DNA of 35,349 nucleotides from Candidatus Stackebrandtia excrementipullorum (GTDB lineage Bacteria; Actinomycetota; Actinomycetes; Mycobacteriales; Micromonosporaceae): the NCBI GenBank assembly GCA_019113825.1, contig DXGR01000079.1:1-35349 (forward strand), given 5' to 3'. Made by a program: the position numbers and the translations under genes. Positions 16,629 through 24,495 of this stretch are shown in pieces (position 1 is the stretch's first letter; every line of letters starts with the position of its first letter). The notes under the pieces are model-generated. The model searched no databases and was not told where the DNA came from. It saw nothing but the letters and a program-made list of their open reading frames with translations.

Positions 16629-17186
16629 GCGTACTCCTTGGTTTCATCCGGCTCGACGTGGATCGTCTGCTCGGTCTGCCCGATGTGAGCCTCGACCGCA
16701 CCGCGTGTGCGGCCGGAGCCCCCGGCGCGCAGAGCCGACAAGATGTCTTCGTGCTCGTGGTGCACCGAGTTGATGCGGGGAGGCTCGGTCAGTCCCGCTC
16801 GTGTCGCGATGGGTGTCTGGTCCCAGATCACCGTGAGTAGAGAGTCGATCTGACTGTTCCCAGCGAGTGCTGCGAGGGCCAGGTGGAATACGCGGTCGGC
16901 GGCCGCCCCGCTCGACCGCGTCGCCTTGTCACACGCGACCGCGAGATGTTCCACCTCGCGCAGGTGTGCCGGAAGGAGGAGCCCCTCGCTCTGTGCCCGC
17001 GCTGCACACTGAACGGCGAATCCCTCCAACGCGCAGCGCGTCTGGAAGGCCTCTGCAAGAGCTCGTTCCCCAAGGACCCGCAACCTCACCCCACGTCATC
17101 GGCCATTCACCAGACCTTGAGCATCGAGGACCTGAAGAGCCTCGCGAGCTGGGGTTCGGCTCACGCCAAGGCGTTCGGCAGACACT
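16625..17186 (-). pseudogene. GntR-family regulator with FCD domain, interrupted by an in-frame TGA
   Basis: The C-terminal part (GTG 17089 to 16625, 154 codons) is an FCD ligand-binding domain, with His-rich helix positions such as HHEHEDIL and AVEAHIGQTEQ. Directly upstream in the same frame is the recognition helix of a GntR winged helix, AERLGVSRTPAREALQVLDAQGLVNGR, interrupted at 17098-17096 by TGA; reading resumes with RGVRLRVLGERALAEAF. A single CGA-to-TGA change would explain it. The first helices of the DNA-binding domain are not in frame either. A possible remnant (ERVR...LTGTL) lies further upstream in another frame. As it stands the protein cannot bind DNA. It overlaps the OsmC start by 4 bp. 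Confidence 0.8.
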
Positions 17187-17191
17187 AATTA

Positions 17192-17201
17192 TTGCATGCA
17201 A
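17192..17201. promoter_or_regulatory. Palindrome TTGCATGCAA, possible GntR operator
   Basis: A perfect 10-bp dyad immediately upstream of the remains of the GntR gene. It falls between TTGATC and TAATTA boxes on the minus strand that are 16 bp apart, where an autorepressor would bind. FCD-type GntR regulators often bind short AT-flanked dyads. The site is short, so chance is possible. Confidence 0.35.
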
Positions 17202-17518
17202 CAGACGGATCAACGTCCCGGTTAGTACAACTAGGACGCTCCGGACACGCTCCACGCCGACGCGGCCGCCTTCCCCCACTGCGGACCGGTCGGCCGCCGT
17301 CGGCTCGGGCAAAGCCCCGACCGGCCCCCAGCCTTGCCGCACCCGCTTCCACGGGACACCTGAGCAGCCGCCTTACGGCCCGGTCTCCTACCCGATGTTC
17401 TGGTGGACGAACACCGTCCACGGGCTGCTTCCGAGGCGTGAGGACGATCCCCGCAGGTCATACGCTTACCGATCACGGATCGGGGCGGGCCGGAGCCGAC
17501 CGTGTCCACAGACAACAA
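17202..17518. other. Non-coding gap with no recognisable feature
   Basis: About 320 bp between the GntR remnant and the protease terminator. Open frames cross it on both strands, but their translations show no family resemblance. It may contain further decayed sequence. I see no RNA gene. Confidence 0.4.
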
Positions 17519-17554
17519 CACACCGCTCCGACCCATACGGGTCGGAGCGGTGTG
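17519..17554 (-). terminator. Rho-independent terminator of the S8 protease gene
   Basis: A 16-bp perfect stem (17519-17534 with 17539-17554) and a 4-base loop, 31 bp after the protease stop. On the minus strand the stem is followed by TGTTGTTGTCTG, a T-rich tail. Confidence 0.85.
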
Positions 17555-17585
17555 AAGGGGTTGCGAAACCTCGGGGACGATCCGA

Positions 17586-19166
17586 CTACAGAGCCAGGGT
17601 CCAGCCGTTGAGGGTTCCGGTGTCGCCGTAGTAGTGGTCCTGGACGACCAGGGTCCAGTCACCGCTGACGGAGGCACCCGCGACGTCGACCGTGTAGGTC
17701 TCGACGACGTCGTCGGCGCTGTCGATGATGGAGTTGGTCTTCAGGGTGTAGCTGGTGCCGTCCGGAGCGATCAAGGTGATGCTCAGGTCGCCACGGTAGG
17801 TGTGGGTGATGTCCACGGAAACCTCGGCGGTGCCGGTGTTCTCGCAGTCAACGTTCACGTCGGTCTCCAACGTGCCACGGTCGGTCAGCGGGGTCGCGGT
17901 GCTGTAAGCAGCCTCGCACTCGCCCGGCTCCGGCTCCGGCTCCGGGTCCGGATCCGGGTCCGGGTCGCCGCCGTTGCCGTCGTTCAGGTAAGCGGAGTTC
18001 AGCAGCAGGTTGGGGGTGCCGGTGCCGGGGTTGCTGATGGCGTCGGCCACGGCGTTGTCGGTCAGCGCGGTGCCGACCTCGGCCGGGGTGGCGTCCGGGT
18101 TCTCGCCCAGGTGCAGGGCGGCAACGCCGGCAACGTGCGGCGAAGCCATCGAGGTACCGGAGATGGTGTCCTCACCGCCGCCGATCCACGCGGACGTGAT
18201 GTCCACGCCGGGCGCGATGATGTCGACGCACTCACCGATGTTCGAGAACGAGGCGAGAGCGTCGGTGTTGTCGCTGGCGGCAACCGTCAGCGCGGACGGA
18301 GCCGAAGCCGGCGAGGAGTTGCAGGCGTCGGCTGCGTAGTCGTTACCGGCGGCCACCGCGTAGGTGATGCCGGCGGCGACCGAAGCCTCAACGGCGTCGT
18401 TGACGGCCTGGCTGAAGCCACCACCAAGGCTCATGTTGGCCACGGCGGGCAGCTGAGCGTTGTCGGTGACCCAGTCGATGCCGGCGATGACGCCGTCGTA
18501 GCTACCGGAGCCGTTGCAGTCCAGGACACGGACACCGACGAGGTCGGCGCCCTTGGCGACACCGTATTCGCCGCCGGCGACGGTGCCCGCAACGTGCGTG
18601 CCGTGTCCCTGGCAGTCGGTCGCGTCGTCGTCGTTGTCGACGGTGTCGGTTCCGTGGCTGGCACGGCCTTCGAAGTCGGTGTGCTCGATCTCGATACCGG
18701 TGTCGATGATGTAGGCGGTCACGCCTTCACCAGCGGAGTCCGGGTAGGTGTACGAGTTGTCGAGAGGCAGGCCGTCCTGGTCGAGACGGTCAAGCCCCCA
18801 CGACGACGGGTTGTCCTGCGTCGCAGCGAGCGAAACGGTTCCGTTCTGCTCCACGTACGCGACGGACGGGTCGGAGGCGAGCGCCTTGGCCTCGTCGGCG
18901 GACATGTTGTTCACGAAGTACCCGTTGAACGCGTCGTAGGACTTCACGACGTTGCCCTCGTAGGCGGACAGGACGCCCGTCTGCGAGGCGGTCGAGAGAC
19001 CGTCGTTCAGTACCACAATGTACTCACCGGGGATGGCGTTGGAGGCGTCCGCGCCGAGGACTGTGCCCTCGGCGTGTGCCGGGGCCGCGCCCAACATTGC
19101 GGCGGCGATGGCGGTGGTTGCCGCCACACCGACCCCCGCAGCGAGTCGTGTTCTGGTTTTTGTCAT
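17586..19166 (-). CDS. Secreted S8 (proteinase K-like) protease with I9 propeptide and C-terminal P-domain
   Basis: 526 residues from ATG 19166, chosen because AAGGA lies 5 bases upstream; a longer frame lacks a site. A signal peptide (KTRTR n-region, cleavage near AHAEG) is followed by an inhibitor-I9 propeptide (about 45-115, IPGEYIVVL to YVEQNGTV), the catalytic domain with Asp155 (IIDTG), His188 (GHGTHVAG) and Ser339 (SGTSMASPH), an Asp-Pro/Glu-Pro linker near 400-415, and a P-domain of about 110 residues (DITHTYRGDL, GDWTLVVQD). The layout is that of secreted alkaline-type subtilisins that mature autocatalytically. It is monocistronic, with its own promoter and terminator, and possible LacI-type operators lie upstream. 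Confidence 0.95.
   Translation of the reverse strand: MTKTRTRLAAGVGVAATTAIAAAMLGAAPAHAEGTVLGADASNAIPGEYIVVLNDGLSTASQTGVLSAYEGNVVKSYDAFNGYFVNNMSADEAKALASDPSVAYVEQNGTVSLAATQDNPSSWGLDRLDQDGLPLDNSYTYPDSAGEGVTAYIIDTGIEIEHTDFEGRASHGTDTVDNDDDATDCQGHGTHVAGTVAGGEYGVAKGADLVGVRVLDCNGSGSYDGVIAGIDWVTDNAQLPAVANMSLGGGFSQAVNDAVEASVAAGITYAVAAGNDYAADACNSSPASAPSALTVAASDNTDALASFSNIGECVDIIAPGVDITSAWIGGGEDTISGTSMASPHVAGVAALHLGENPDATPAEVGTALTDNAVADAISNPGTGTPNLLLNSAYLNDGNGGDPDPDPDPEPEPEPGECEAAYSTATPLTDRGTLETDVNVDCENTGTAEVSVDITHTYRGDLSITLIAPDGTSYTLKTNSIIDSADDVVETYTVDVAGASVSGDWTLVVQDHYYGDTGTLNGWTLAL
17926..17967. repeat. Seven hexanucleotide repeats encoding the DP/EP linker
   Basis: Seven consecutive 6-bp units of the form GGNTCC/GGGTCC encode the (Asp-Pro/Glu-Pro) spacer between the protease and P-domains. 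The count could vary between strains by slippage without breaking the frame. Confidence 0.8.
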
Positions 19167-19287
19167 ACGTTCCTTCTCCCTCACGAAGGGGTGACAAGGA
19201 CGTAACCAACCCATGTAACGTTTGCCGGTCACGCCACTTGAACGCTCGAGGGGATCGAGCGTGGCCCGCGGGCACGAGCCTTCGGGG

Positions 19288-19316
19288 AGAGTATGCGAAT
19301 GTTACTGGCTTGTAAA
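19288..19316 (-). promoter_or_regulatory. Candidate promoter of the S8 protease gene
   Basis: On the minus strand TTTACA (19316-19311) and TACTCT (19293-19288) are separated by 17 bp. Predicted start near 19281 gives a leader of about 115 bases before ATG 19166. Confidence 0.45.
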
Positions 19317-19391
19317 GTATCGGCATCAGTCGATACCGCTTCGTCCTCACACAGCAGTGTGACTTAAAACCCACCTAATCGGACGTGCGAC

Positions 19392-19464
19392 GACAAAACG
19401 TTGTGCATTTCGAGTGACCGGCATCACACATTCGACAGTAAACAATGAGCCGAAACGTTTTGTA
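19392..19464. promoter_or_regulatory. Pair of LacI-like operator candidates upstream of the protease gene
   Basis: Two AACGTT-centred sites are present: ACAAAACGTT at 19393-19402 and AACGTTTTGT at 19454-19463. They are exact inverted copies of each other, 61 bp apart from start to start. A central CG flanked by A/T tracts (AAACGTTT) is typical of LacI-family operators. They lie about 80-170 bp upstream of the predicted protease promoter, in the gap after the ABC lipoprotein gene. The spacing would allow a repression loop. Binding is inference. Confidence 0.4.
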
Positions 19465-19622
19465 AACATGCCGAACCGTAAGGGCTGCTTCCAAACCCGC
19501 CGAGACCACCCGATCACGGCGCGCCAACCACTCGATGCCCCAAGCCCGCCCACTATGTACACCCCGTGCACGGCAAGGGCCGGGCACCTCGGTGGAGGTA
19601 CCCGACCCGAAACGATCTGCGG

Positions 19623-20678
19623 CTACTCGCCGTCGTCCTCGGTGCTCTCTTCCGTTTCGCTCTCCGGGCCCGGAGGAACCGTCACGCCCTTGGCCAACGA
19701 ACCATCGGTCGATGTGACCGTTCCGACCGTGACCTCACCGGTCACCAGTGCCTGCTTACTCAACGTTCCGATGTCCAACGTCTTGAACTGACCGAACTGG
19801 ATGCCGTACACCTCTTCCAGGCCCAACTGGCAATAAGGCCGATCGGGGCACTCGGCCGGTCCGCCGAGGATGCTGGCCTTACCACTGCACTTTTCGGCGA
19901 ACTCGCTCAACGTCGAGATGTCGTGCTCCTGGGCGAAGGCCGTCGTCACCGCATACGCGTTCGAGTCGATCGCCGCAGCCGGCTCACTCACCACCAGACC
20001 CGCGTCGTTCAGCCACGGCTCCGCCGTCGCCAAGGTTTCATCGATCTCGCTGGAGGCCACCGCATCGGAGCCGGGGCCCGCGTCGGGATTGATGAACTCG
20101 GTCAACGAGGCGGCATACTCCGGCATGACATGGAACTGTCCGTCCTGCAAGGCGACCAGGTACGCCTCCCGGTTACCGACCGACTGAGTCTCCGTCTCGA
20201 ATCCGGCCGCCTCCAACGCTCCCGCGTAGATGTTGGCCAACGTCTCGCTCTCCGAGAAGTCGGCGTAACCGACGATCAACGCACCGCTTCCACCGGACAG
20301 TCCCTCTGCGGCACCGGTCTCGTCGAGAAAGGTCTGCGCCGCCTGGGCCGGTGTGTCCCGGTCGACGTCGACCTGCTTGTTCAGATTGATCAGCCAGTCC
20401 GTGGTCAACTGCGCAGACACCGCGTTGACCGCCTCCAACGCGGAGCCGCTCGCCGAATCGGCGTTGAACGCCGCAAGAATATTCTCCGAAGCCTGCAGAT
20501 TCCGGTCGTCCTCCAACGCCACCAGTTCTTCACCGGCGATCGGCACGCAGCCTTCACCCGTCACGTCCTCGGGCGCTGTCGTTCCCGACGAACCCGGCGA
20601 CCCACATGCCGCCAGCGCGAAAGCCAGCATGCCCGCAGCCGGTATCGCGGTCAGTGTCTTCTTCCTTATAGGGGTCAT
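19623..20678 (-). CDS. Glycine betaine/choline-type ABC substrate-binding lipoprotein
   Basis: A 351-residue lipoprotein of the OpuAC/OsmF type. It starts at ATG 20678, with RKK n-region and a lipobox LAAC giving lipidated Cys25. It has no ribosome site; instead TACTGT lies 7 bases before the ATG, so the transcript is probably leaderless. The binding domain has family features such as a mid-region VMPEYAASLTEF and DLGVV-like hinge segments. The tail is acidic (TEESTEDDGE). It binds quaternary amines outside the membrane for the two permeases encoded upstream. It lies 60 bp after the second permease gene on the same strand and may have both read-through and its own promoter. Confidence 0.9.
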   Translation of the reverse strand: MTPIRKKTLTAIPAAGMLAFALAACGSPGSSGTTAPEDVTGEGCVPIAGEELVALEDDRNLQASENILAAFNADSASGSALEAVNAVSAQLTTDWLINLNKQVDVDRDTPAQAAQTFLDETGAAEGLSGGSGALIVGYADFSESETLANIYAGALEAAGFETETQSVGNREAYLVALQDGQFHVMPEYAASLTEFINPDAGPGSDAVASSEIDETLATAEPWLNDAGLVVSEPAAAIDSNAYAVTTAFAQEHDISTLSEFAEKCSGKASILGGPAECPDRPYCQLGLEEVYGIQFGQFKTLDIGTLSKQALVTGEVTVGTVTSTDGSLAKGVTVPPGPESETEESTEDDGE

Positions 20679-20685
20679 AAGGCAT

Positions 20686-20691
20686 ACAGTA
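20686..20691 (-). promoter_or_regulatory. Leaderless -10 box of the binding-lipoprotein gene
   Basis: TACTGT on the minus strand, with exactly 7 bases between it and ATG 20678. No good -35 was found at 16-18 bp. Confidence 0.4.
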
Positions 20692-20738
20692 CGTGTTCGA
20701 CTCGGCCCGCGGGTCCTCAATCGCCCTCCGAAAAAGGC

Positions 20739-21428
20739 TCACCCACCCCTGGCCACCAGCCTCAATGCACGAGGCGTGACGTATTTCTCGGCCACGCCGA
20801 GCAGGCCCTCGACCACCAAAGCGAGAACCGCGACCAGGATGCCTCCGGCCAGAATCTCTCCCGCCCCGATCGCCATCGTTTTACCGAAACCACGCGCGAT
20901 GATCTCACCGAGACCGCCACCGTTGAACAACGCGGCAAGTGTCGCCGTCGCCACCACCTGAACCGCCGCGGTCCGAAAACCACTGGCCATCTGAGGCACC
21001 GCCAACGGAAGTTCCACACGCCACAACACCTGCAACCGCGACAGACCCATGCCCTCCGCCGCGTCTCGAGCATCGGGGTCGGCCTCCCTCACTCCGGTGT
21101 ACGCGGTCGCCAACAGTGGCGGAACGGCGAACACCGCCAGGGGTATCACCACCGACCAGGTGCTAAAACCCAAGGCGGTCAACGGGAAGATACTCAACAG
21201 AGCGATCGTGGGAATGGCCCGCGTCATATTGGACACGGTGACGGTCACGGCCCCGCCGCGACCGCTGTGTCCCAACCACACGCCCAACGGCCACGCCACC
21301 AGGCACCCGACCAGAACCGCCATCCCGGACACGTACAGGTGCTCGATCAACAGATCGACGACCCCACCGGGGTTGGTCCAGTTCAGCGGGTCGTTCAACC
21401 AGGTGAGGGCTGCTGCGAACGGGTTCAT
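20739..21428 (-). CDS. ABC transporter permease, betaine/choline/carnitine (OpuC/ProW-like) family
   Basis: 229 residues with about six transmembrane helices and the EAA-loop motif region near residues 130-155 (READPDARDAAEGMGLSRLQVLWRVELPLA), which contacts the ATPase. It starts at ATG 21428 with AAGGAGG 5 bases upstream, overlapping the stop of the preceding permease gene by ATGA, which implies translational coupling. With the neighbouring permease it would form the heterodimeric membrane channel. The cognate ATPase is not adjacent; the best candidate is at 24496 on the other strand. Confidence 0.93.
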   Translation of the reverse strand: MNPFAAALTWLNDPLNWTNPGGVVDLLIEHLYVSGMAVLVGCLVAWPLGVWLGHSGRGGAVTVTVSNMTRAIPTIALLSIFPLTALGFSTWSVVIPLAVFAVPPLLATAYTGVREADPDARDAAEGMGLSRLQVLWRVELPLAVPQMASGFRTAAVQVVATATLAALFNGGGLGEIIARGFGKTMAIGAGEILAGGILVAVLALVVEGLLGVAEKYVTPRALRLVARGG

Positions 21429-22129
21429 GCTCGCCTCCTTGCCCACGGTGTCAGCGCCCTGGTGATCAGAGACAGAACGGCCTCGCACAACAACGCCAAC
21501 AGGACGCACATGATCGTCGCCGTGACGATCTGCGGCTTGTACAGATTGTTGCGGAAACCGGAGAGGATCAATTGGCCGAGTCCGCCGTGGCCGACGACCG
21601 CGCCGACGGTCACCAACGCGACGGTCGACACGGTGGCGATGCGCATACCCGTCATGATGCTCGGCAACGCCAACGGAAGCTCGACGCGCGTCAGCAGCCG
21701 CCCCTTGCCGTATCCCATGCCACCGGCGGCGTCTATCACCTCGGCGGGAACCTGACGCAGGCCCGTCAAGGTCGCTCGCACCAAGATCAACAACGCGTAC
21801 ATGACCAGACCGAACACGACGGTGTCGGACGACAAACCCAGATAAGGAGTCAACAGGGCGAACACCGCCAACGACGGAATCGTGTACATGACACCCGAGA
21901 TCGACAGGATCGACGTCGCCGCGGCACGTGACCGCGCCGCGATCACGCCCAGGGGGATCGCTATAACGGCGGCGATGACGATGGACACGGCCGTGAGGTA
22001 AATGTGCTCGACAAGAGCATCGAGCAGTGTTTGAGAATTCGACTCTATATAGGACCACGAAAACCACGGGTTCGCGTCGTCCAGCCGGTTCGCGACAGGC
22101 ACGGACGTCACGTTACCGTGCACCGCCAT
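21425..22129 (-). CDS. ABC transporter permease, betaine/choline/carnitine (OpuC/ProW-like) family
   Basis: About 234 residues from ATG 22129. There is no good ribosome site, and in-frame GTG codons shortly downstream are alternatives. About six transmembrane helices run from residue 35. An EAA loop (VIDAAGGMGYGKGRLLTRVELPLA) lies near 140-165, followed by GGLGQLILSG, conserved in this family. It is the first gene of the permease-permease-lipoprotein unit. Upstream, 22130-22423, no clear promoter boxes were found. Only a short CCCCG/CGGGG dyad at 22333-22344 stands out, which may be the terminator of the decayed MerR gene. Confidence 0.9.
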   Translation of the reverse strand: MAVHGNVTSVPVANRLDDANPWFSWSYIESNSQTLLDALVEHIYLTAVSIVIAAVIAIPLGVIAARSRAAATSILSISGVMYTIPSLAVFALLTPYLGLSSDTVVFGLVMYALLILVRATLTGLRQVPAEVIDAAGGMGYGKGRLLTRVELPLALPSIMTGMRIATVSTVALVTVGAVVGHGGLGQLILSGFRNNLYKPQIVTATIMCVLLALLCEAVLSLITRALTPWARRRA

Positions 22130-22423
22130 GCTCGTGCACGCCTGAAGAGTGGACCCGGCTCCCGCGCAACGGCCGCCGTATGTCGACTGAACAACCGGCG
22201 GGCCTCCAAAAGGTCGCCACCGCGCCGGCCCGCAGCTCACAAGGACCCGGCGGTCGACGTCCCGGCCGTCGGTGCCACGCGCGGCCACCGAGATCTCCCG
22301 GCAGGGCGCCGCGCCGGAGTCTTGAGTAGGCACCCCGTTCGGGGAGCGGGTGGGCATGGCGCCGACGTTGTTCGGCTAAGAACCTCGACGTGTCGATCAG
22401 CGGCGTCCCGCCTACCGCCGCAG

Positions 22424-22763
22424 CTATTCATCCGTTTTGGACAAAGCCTCGGCCGACCGGTTTCGAACACGCTGCCGGGCGGCGATGCGTCGGTCGATCA
22501 CGGCCTTCCCGGGCCGCCCCGCAGGACGGGTTCGGTCGGGTCTGCGCGGGCGACGTCCCCGTCGAGGCAGGGGACGAAACCCCGAACGTCGTCGAGAGTC
22601 GGCCCGGCGTCCAGCAAATGTTCAACACTCGGTTGACAATGGATTTCGGATGGGAGCGACAACCGTTCGGTCCACGCTCGACCCGAAGCAGCCCGGCCCG
22701 TTCATAGTGCCGCAGGCTGCGATGTGACACGTCGGTGGCCGCAGCAACCTCCCCGATACGCAT
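22424..22763 (-). pseudogene. MerR-family regulator, frameshifted
   Basis: It starts at ATG 22763 behind GGAGGG with a normal MerR winged helix (MRIGEVAAATDVSHRSLRHY, then ERAGLL). After VNRVLNI the frame shifts; the expected continuation LLDAGPTLDDVRGFVPCLDGDVARADPTEP is found in the next frame. A second shift before AVIDRRIAARQRV restores a typical MerR C-terminal end (EALSKTDE, stop at 22424-22426). It would have been about 115 residues. Such MerR genes often neighbour and control a short-chain dehydrogenase, and the SDR pseudogene upstream fits. Only a short HTH fragment could be made now. Confidence 0.8.
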
Positions 22764-22814
22764 TGCGCCCTCCACATATGTCAGGCCGCTACGGCACCCC
22801 GTCGGCCGGGACGA

Positions 22815-22838
22815 CCGCGTCGGTCATGACCGACGCGG
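22815..22838. promoter_or_regulatory. Perfect 24-bp palindrome between the SDR and MerR remnants
   Basis: CCGCGTCGGTCA is followed directly by its reverse complement. It lies after the 3' end of the SDR remnant and about 50 bp before the MerR start on the same strand. It may be a terminator hairpin of the SDR gene or a MerR-type operator. There is no T-tract. Confidence 0.4.
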
Positions 22839-22839
22839 G

Positions 22840-23509
22840 AGGCCGGTCTCAGCACAGCCCGGGCCATCTGCACCGACTCAAAGATCAACCACAGTGGAGT
22901 CCTGGCAACCTGCCGGTCCCGAACCCGACCCTGCTCGTTCGATGCAAGGCCCTGCTGCTCACCGATGGGAGTGTTGCCCCGCCCGGAGCGTCCGAGACCA
23001 CTCGGACACGCGCGGTGACGAGTTCGACTTCCCGGCTACGGGTGAGCAGATCAAGCGACGCCTTCGTTGCTCCCTACGGCCGACTTTCGGGCCATGCCCG
23101 CTGCCCGATACCGGTGCTGATGTTGACCACCACGCCGTCTGCGACCTCCAGCATCGGCAAGGCGGCCCGGGTCAACAGGACCGACGCGAACACGTTCGTG
23201 TCAAACCGGGCAAACATCTCAATTTTGGTGATTTCACCCATGAGGCCCGAACCGACGATCGTGGCGTTGTTAACCAGAACGTCGAGCCTCTCGCCGGCGG
23301 CCTCGACGACACGGCGCGGCGCGTCGTCGGCGGTGACGTCGAGAGCCAACCGGACGATTCGCGCAAAACGGCCCCGAGTTTCGTTCAACGGCTCCGACCC
23401 GCGACCCACGGCGACCACACGGGCACCTCCGGCTGCGAACGCCCGAGATGGGCGCGCCCGGTGCCGGTTCCGGCCCCGTGACCACCACGGTTTTTTCAGC
23501 GAAATCCAT
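22840..23509 (-). pseudogene. Short-chain dehydrogenase/reductase, frameshifted and with catalytic Tyr codon changed to TAG
   Basis: It starts at ATG 23509 (MDFAEKTVVVTG). The glycine-rich cofactor loop is frameshifted; reading resumes at FAAGGARVVAVGRGSEP and continues through LALDVT and LDVLVNNATIVG (the NNAG-type motif) to VVVNISTG. At the active site the codons read ...ES R P TAG GATKASLDLLTRS: the YxxxK Tyr has become a stop. A further shift near the C-terminus precedes GLASNEQGRVRDRQVARTPL and MARAVL. An intact SDR would be about 245 residues. At least three lesions make it clearly dead. The 3' end is approximate. Confidence 0.8.
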
Positions 23510-23581
23510 ACGCGCGGCGTCCGGCCCTGCCACCAATGTCACCGTCAACTTGATGTGACGCGCGTCGCATCCGAGGTGCAG

Positions 23582-24292
23582 ATGTCGCATAGCGGATGCA
23601 CCATGGCCTGCATGAACGGGTTTTACATGTTCAGCTGGGTTATTGAAGACCCCCTCGGGAGCTGGGAGATCGCCGAACTACGCGGTGACGCGACCACGTT
23701 TCGCGCGACCGTACGCCAGGCAATCGAACGCTACCGAGACAGCTTTCTTACCAGTGCCGCCTCCGCCTCCGTGCGGGTCTTCCGAGACGGGCGGCGCATA
23801 TACGACTTCGACCTGCTCCCCCTGGTCACCTTTTCCGCCCCCGGACTGGGCAGTCTTCGCCTCACCGACGGAGGCGAAGACGTCCCCGTCAAGGTCGGCG
23901 GCTTCCCCGAATGGGGCGGCCCGTACCAGGACTTGGAAAGAGACACCGCGTGGAAGCAGGTGCCCGACGACGACGTCACCGTCACGATCGACTGGCCGGT
24001 TCTGCCCTCCCTGTCGTGCCCCGCGCTCCCCGCGGGTCACCACGTCCTCCTCAACAGCCGGACCGGCCGATATCTCGTCCTCACCGGGGACCAGGTGCAC
24101 CAGGCACGACAACAGCCGCGGGGGCTGGTGTCGATGGCCGAGGCCACCGGTGCAGATCTCGATTGGCTCCCCGATTACATCGACACCCTCACCGACACCA
24201 ACCCCGAGCAGCTTTGGAGCGACATCCTGTTGGAACTGGACGTCGACGTCTTCTCACACGGCGGAAACCTGATCGACTACAGCAACGCCTGA
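23582..24292 (+). CDS. Hypothetical protein
   Basis: A 236-residue frame that I do not recognise. It starts at ATG 23582 with GAGG 5 bases upstream; later in-frame ATGs at codons 8, 11 and 16 are alternatives. It has no signal peptide or membrane helix. The N-terminal half (SWVIEDPLGSWEIAEL, then a helix FRATVRQAIERYRDSFL) looks like an alpha/beta fold. The middle is rich in Pro and Trp (FPEWGGPYQDLERD, TIDWPVLPSLSC). The acidic C-terminal third ends HGGNLIDYSNA. Coding character is good and no frame damage is visible, in contrast to the decayed genes just upstream. It precedes the ABC ATPase gene by about 200 bp but that gene has its own promoter. Confidence 0.6.
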   Translation: MSHSGCTMACMNGFYMFSWVIEDPLGSWEIAELRGDATTFRATVRQAIERYRDSFLTSAASASVRVFRDGRRIYDFDLLPLVTFSAPGLGSLRLTDGGEDVPVKVGGFPEWGGPYQDLERDTAWKQVPDDDVTVTIDWPVLPSLSCPALPAGHHVLLNSRTGRYLVLTGDQVHQARQQPRGLVSMAEATGADLDWLPDYIDTLTDTNPEQLWSDILLELDVDVFSHGGNLIDYSNA

Positions 24293-24404
24293 CTCGAACG
24301 GCCCACAACCGGTGTGCCGTGGCTCGCGACGTCCCTCGACGGCGCGGCCACGGCACGAACGTGTGGTGCTCCTCAAACTCCGCCGAATCCAAGCCGCAAC
24401 ACCC

Positions 24405-24433
24405 TTCACATCACCCGCGACGACTCGTAAAAT
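24405..24433 (+). promoter_or_regulatory. Promoter of the ABC transporter ATPase gene
   Basis: TTCACA (24405-24410) and TAAAAT (24428-24433) are spaced by 17 bp, five of six matches at each box, the best housekeeping-type promoter in the window. Transcription would start near 24440. The leader of about 55 bases contains a small CACCAC/GTGGTG hairpin. Confidence 0.6.
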
Positions 24434-24495
24434 CGACGTCCGCCCGAAACACCACAACCTTCCCCGTGGTGCAGCCACTAGATAAGGTCGAATCC

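Noticed and set aside
17202-17518. Frames crossing the gap between the GntR remnant and the protease terminator
   Set aside because: No family resemblance, no ribosome sites and no consistent codon pattern. Kept only as a featureless gap.
17634-19205. 523-codon open frame on the plus strand
   Set aside because: Antisense to the S8 protease. Its Val/Gly/Arg composition mirrors the codon bias of the real gene.
19566-21755. 729-codon open frame on the plus strand
   Set aside because: Runs antisense across the lipoprotein gene and into both permease genes. Its N-terminal two-thirds are Arg/His/Gln-rich without any domain.
22130-22357. N-terminal extension of the first permease to position 22357
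   Set aside because: The added 76 residues are Arg/Gly/Pro-rich and unlike any permease N-terminus. ATG 22129 gives the usual family length.
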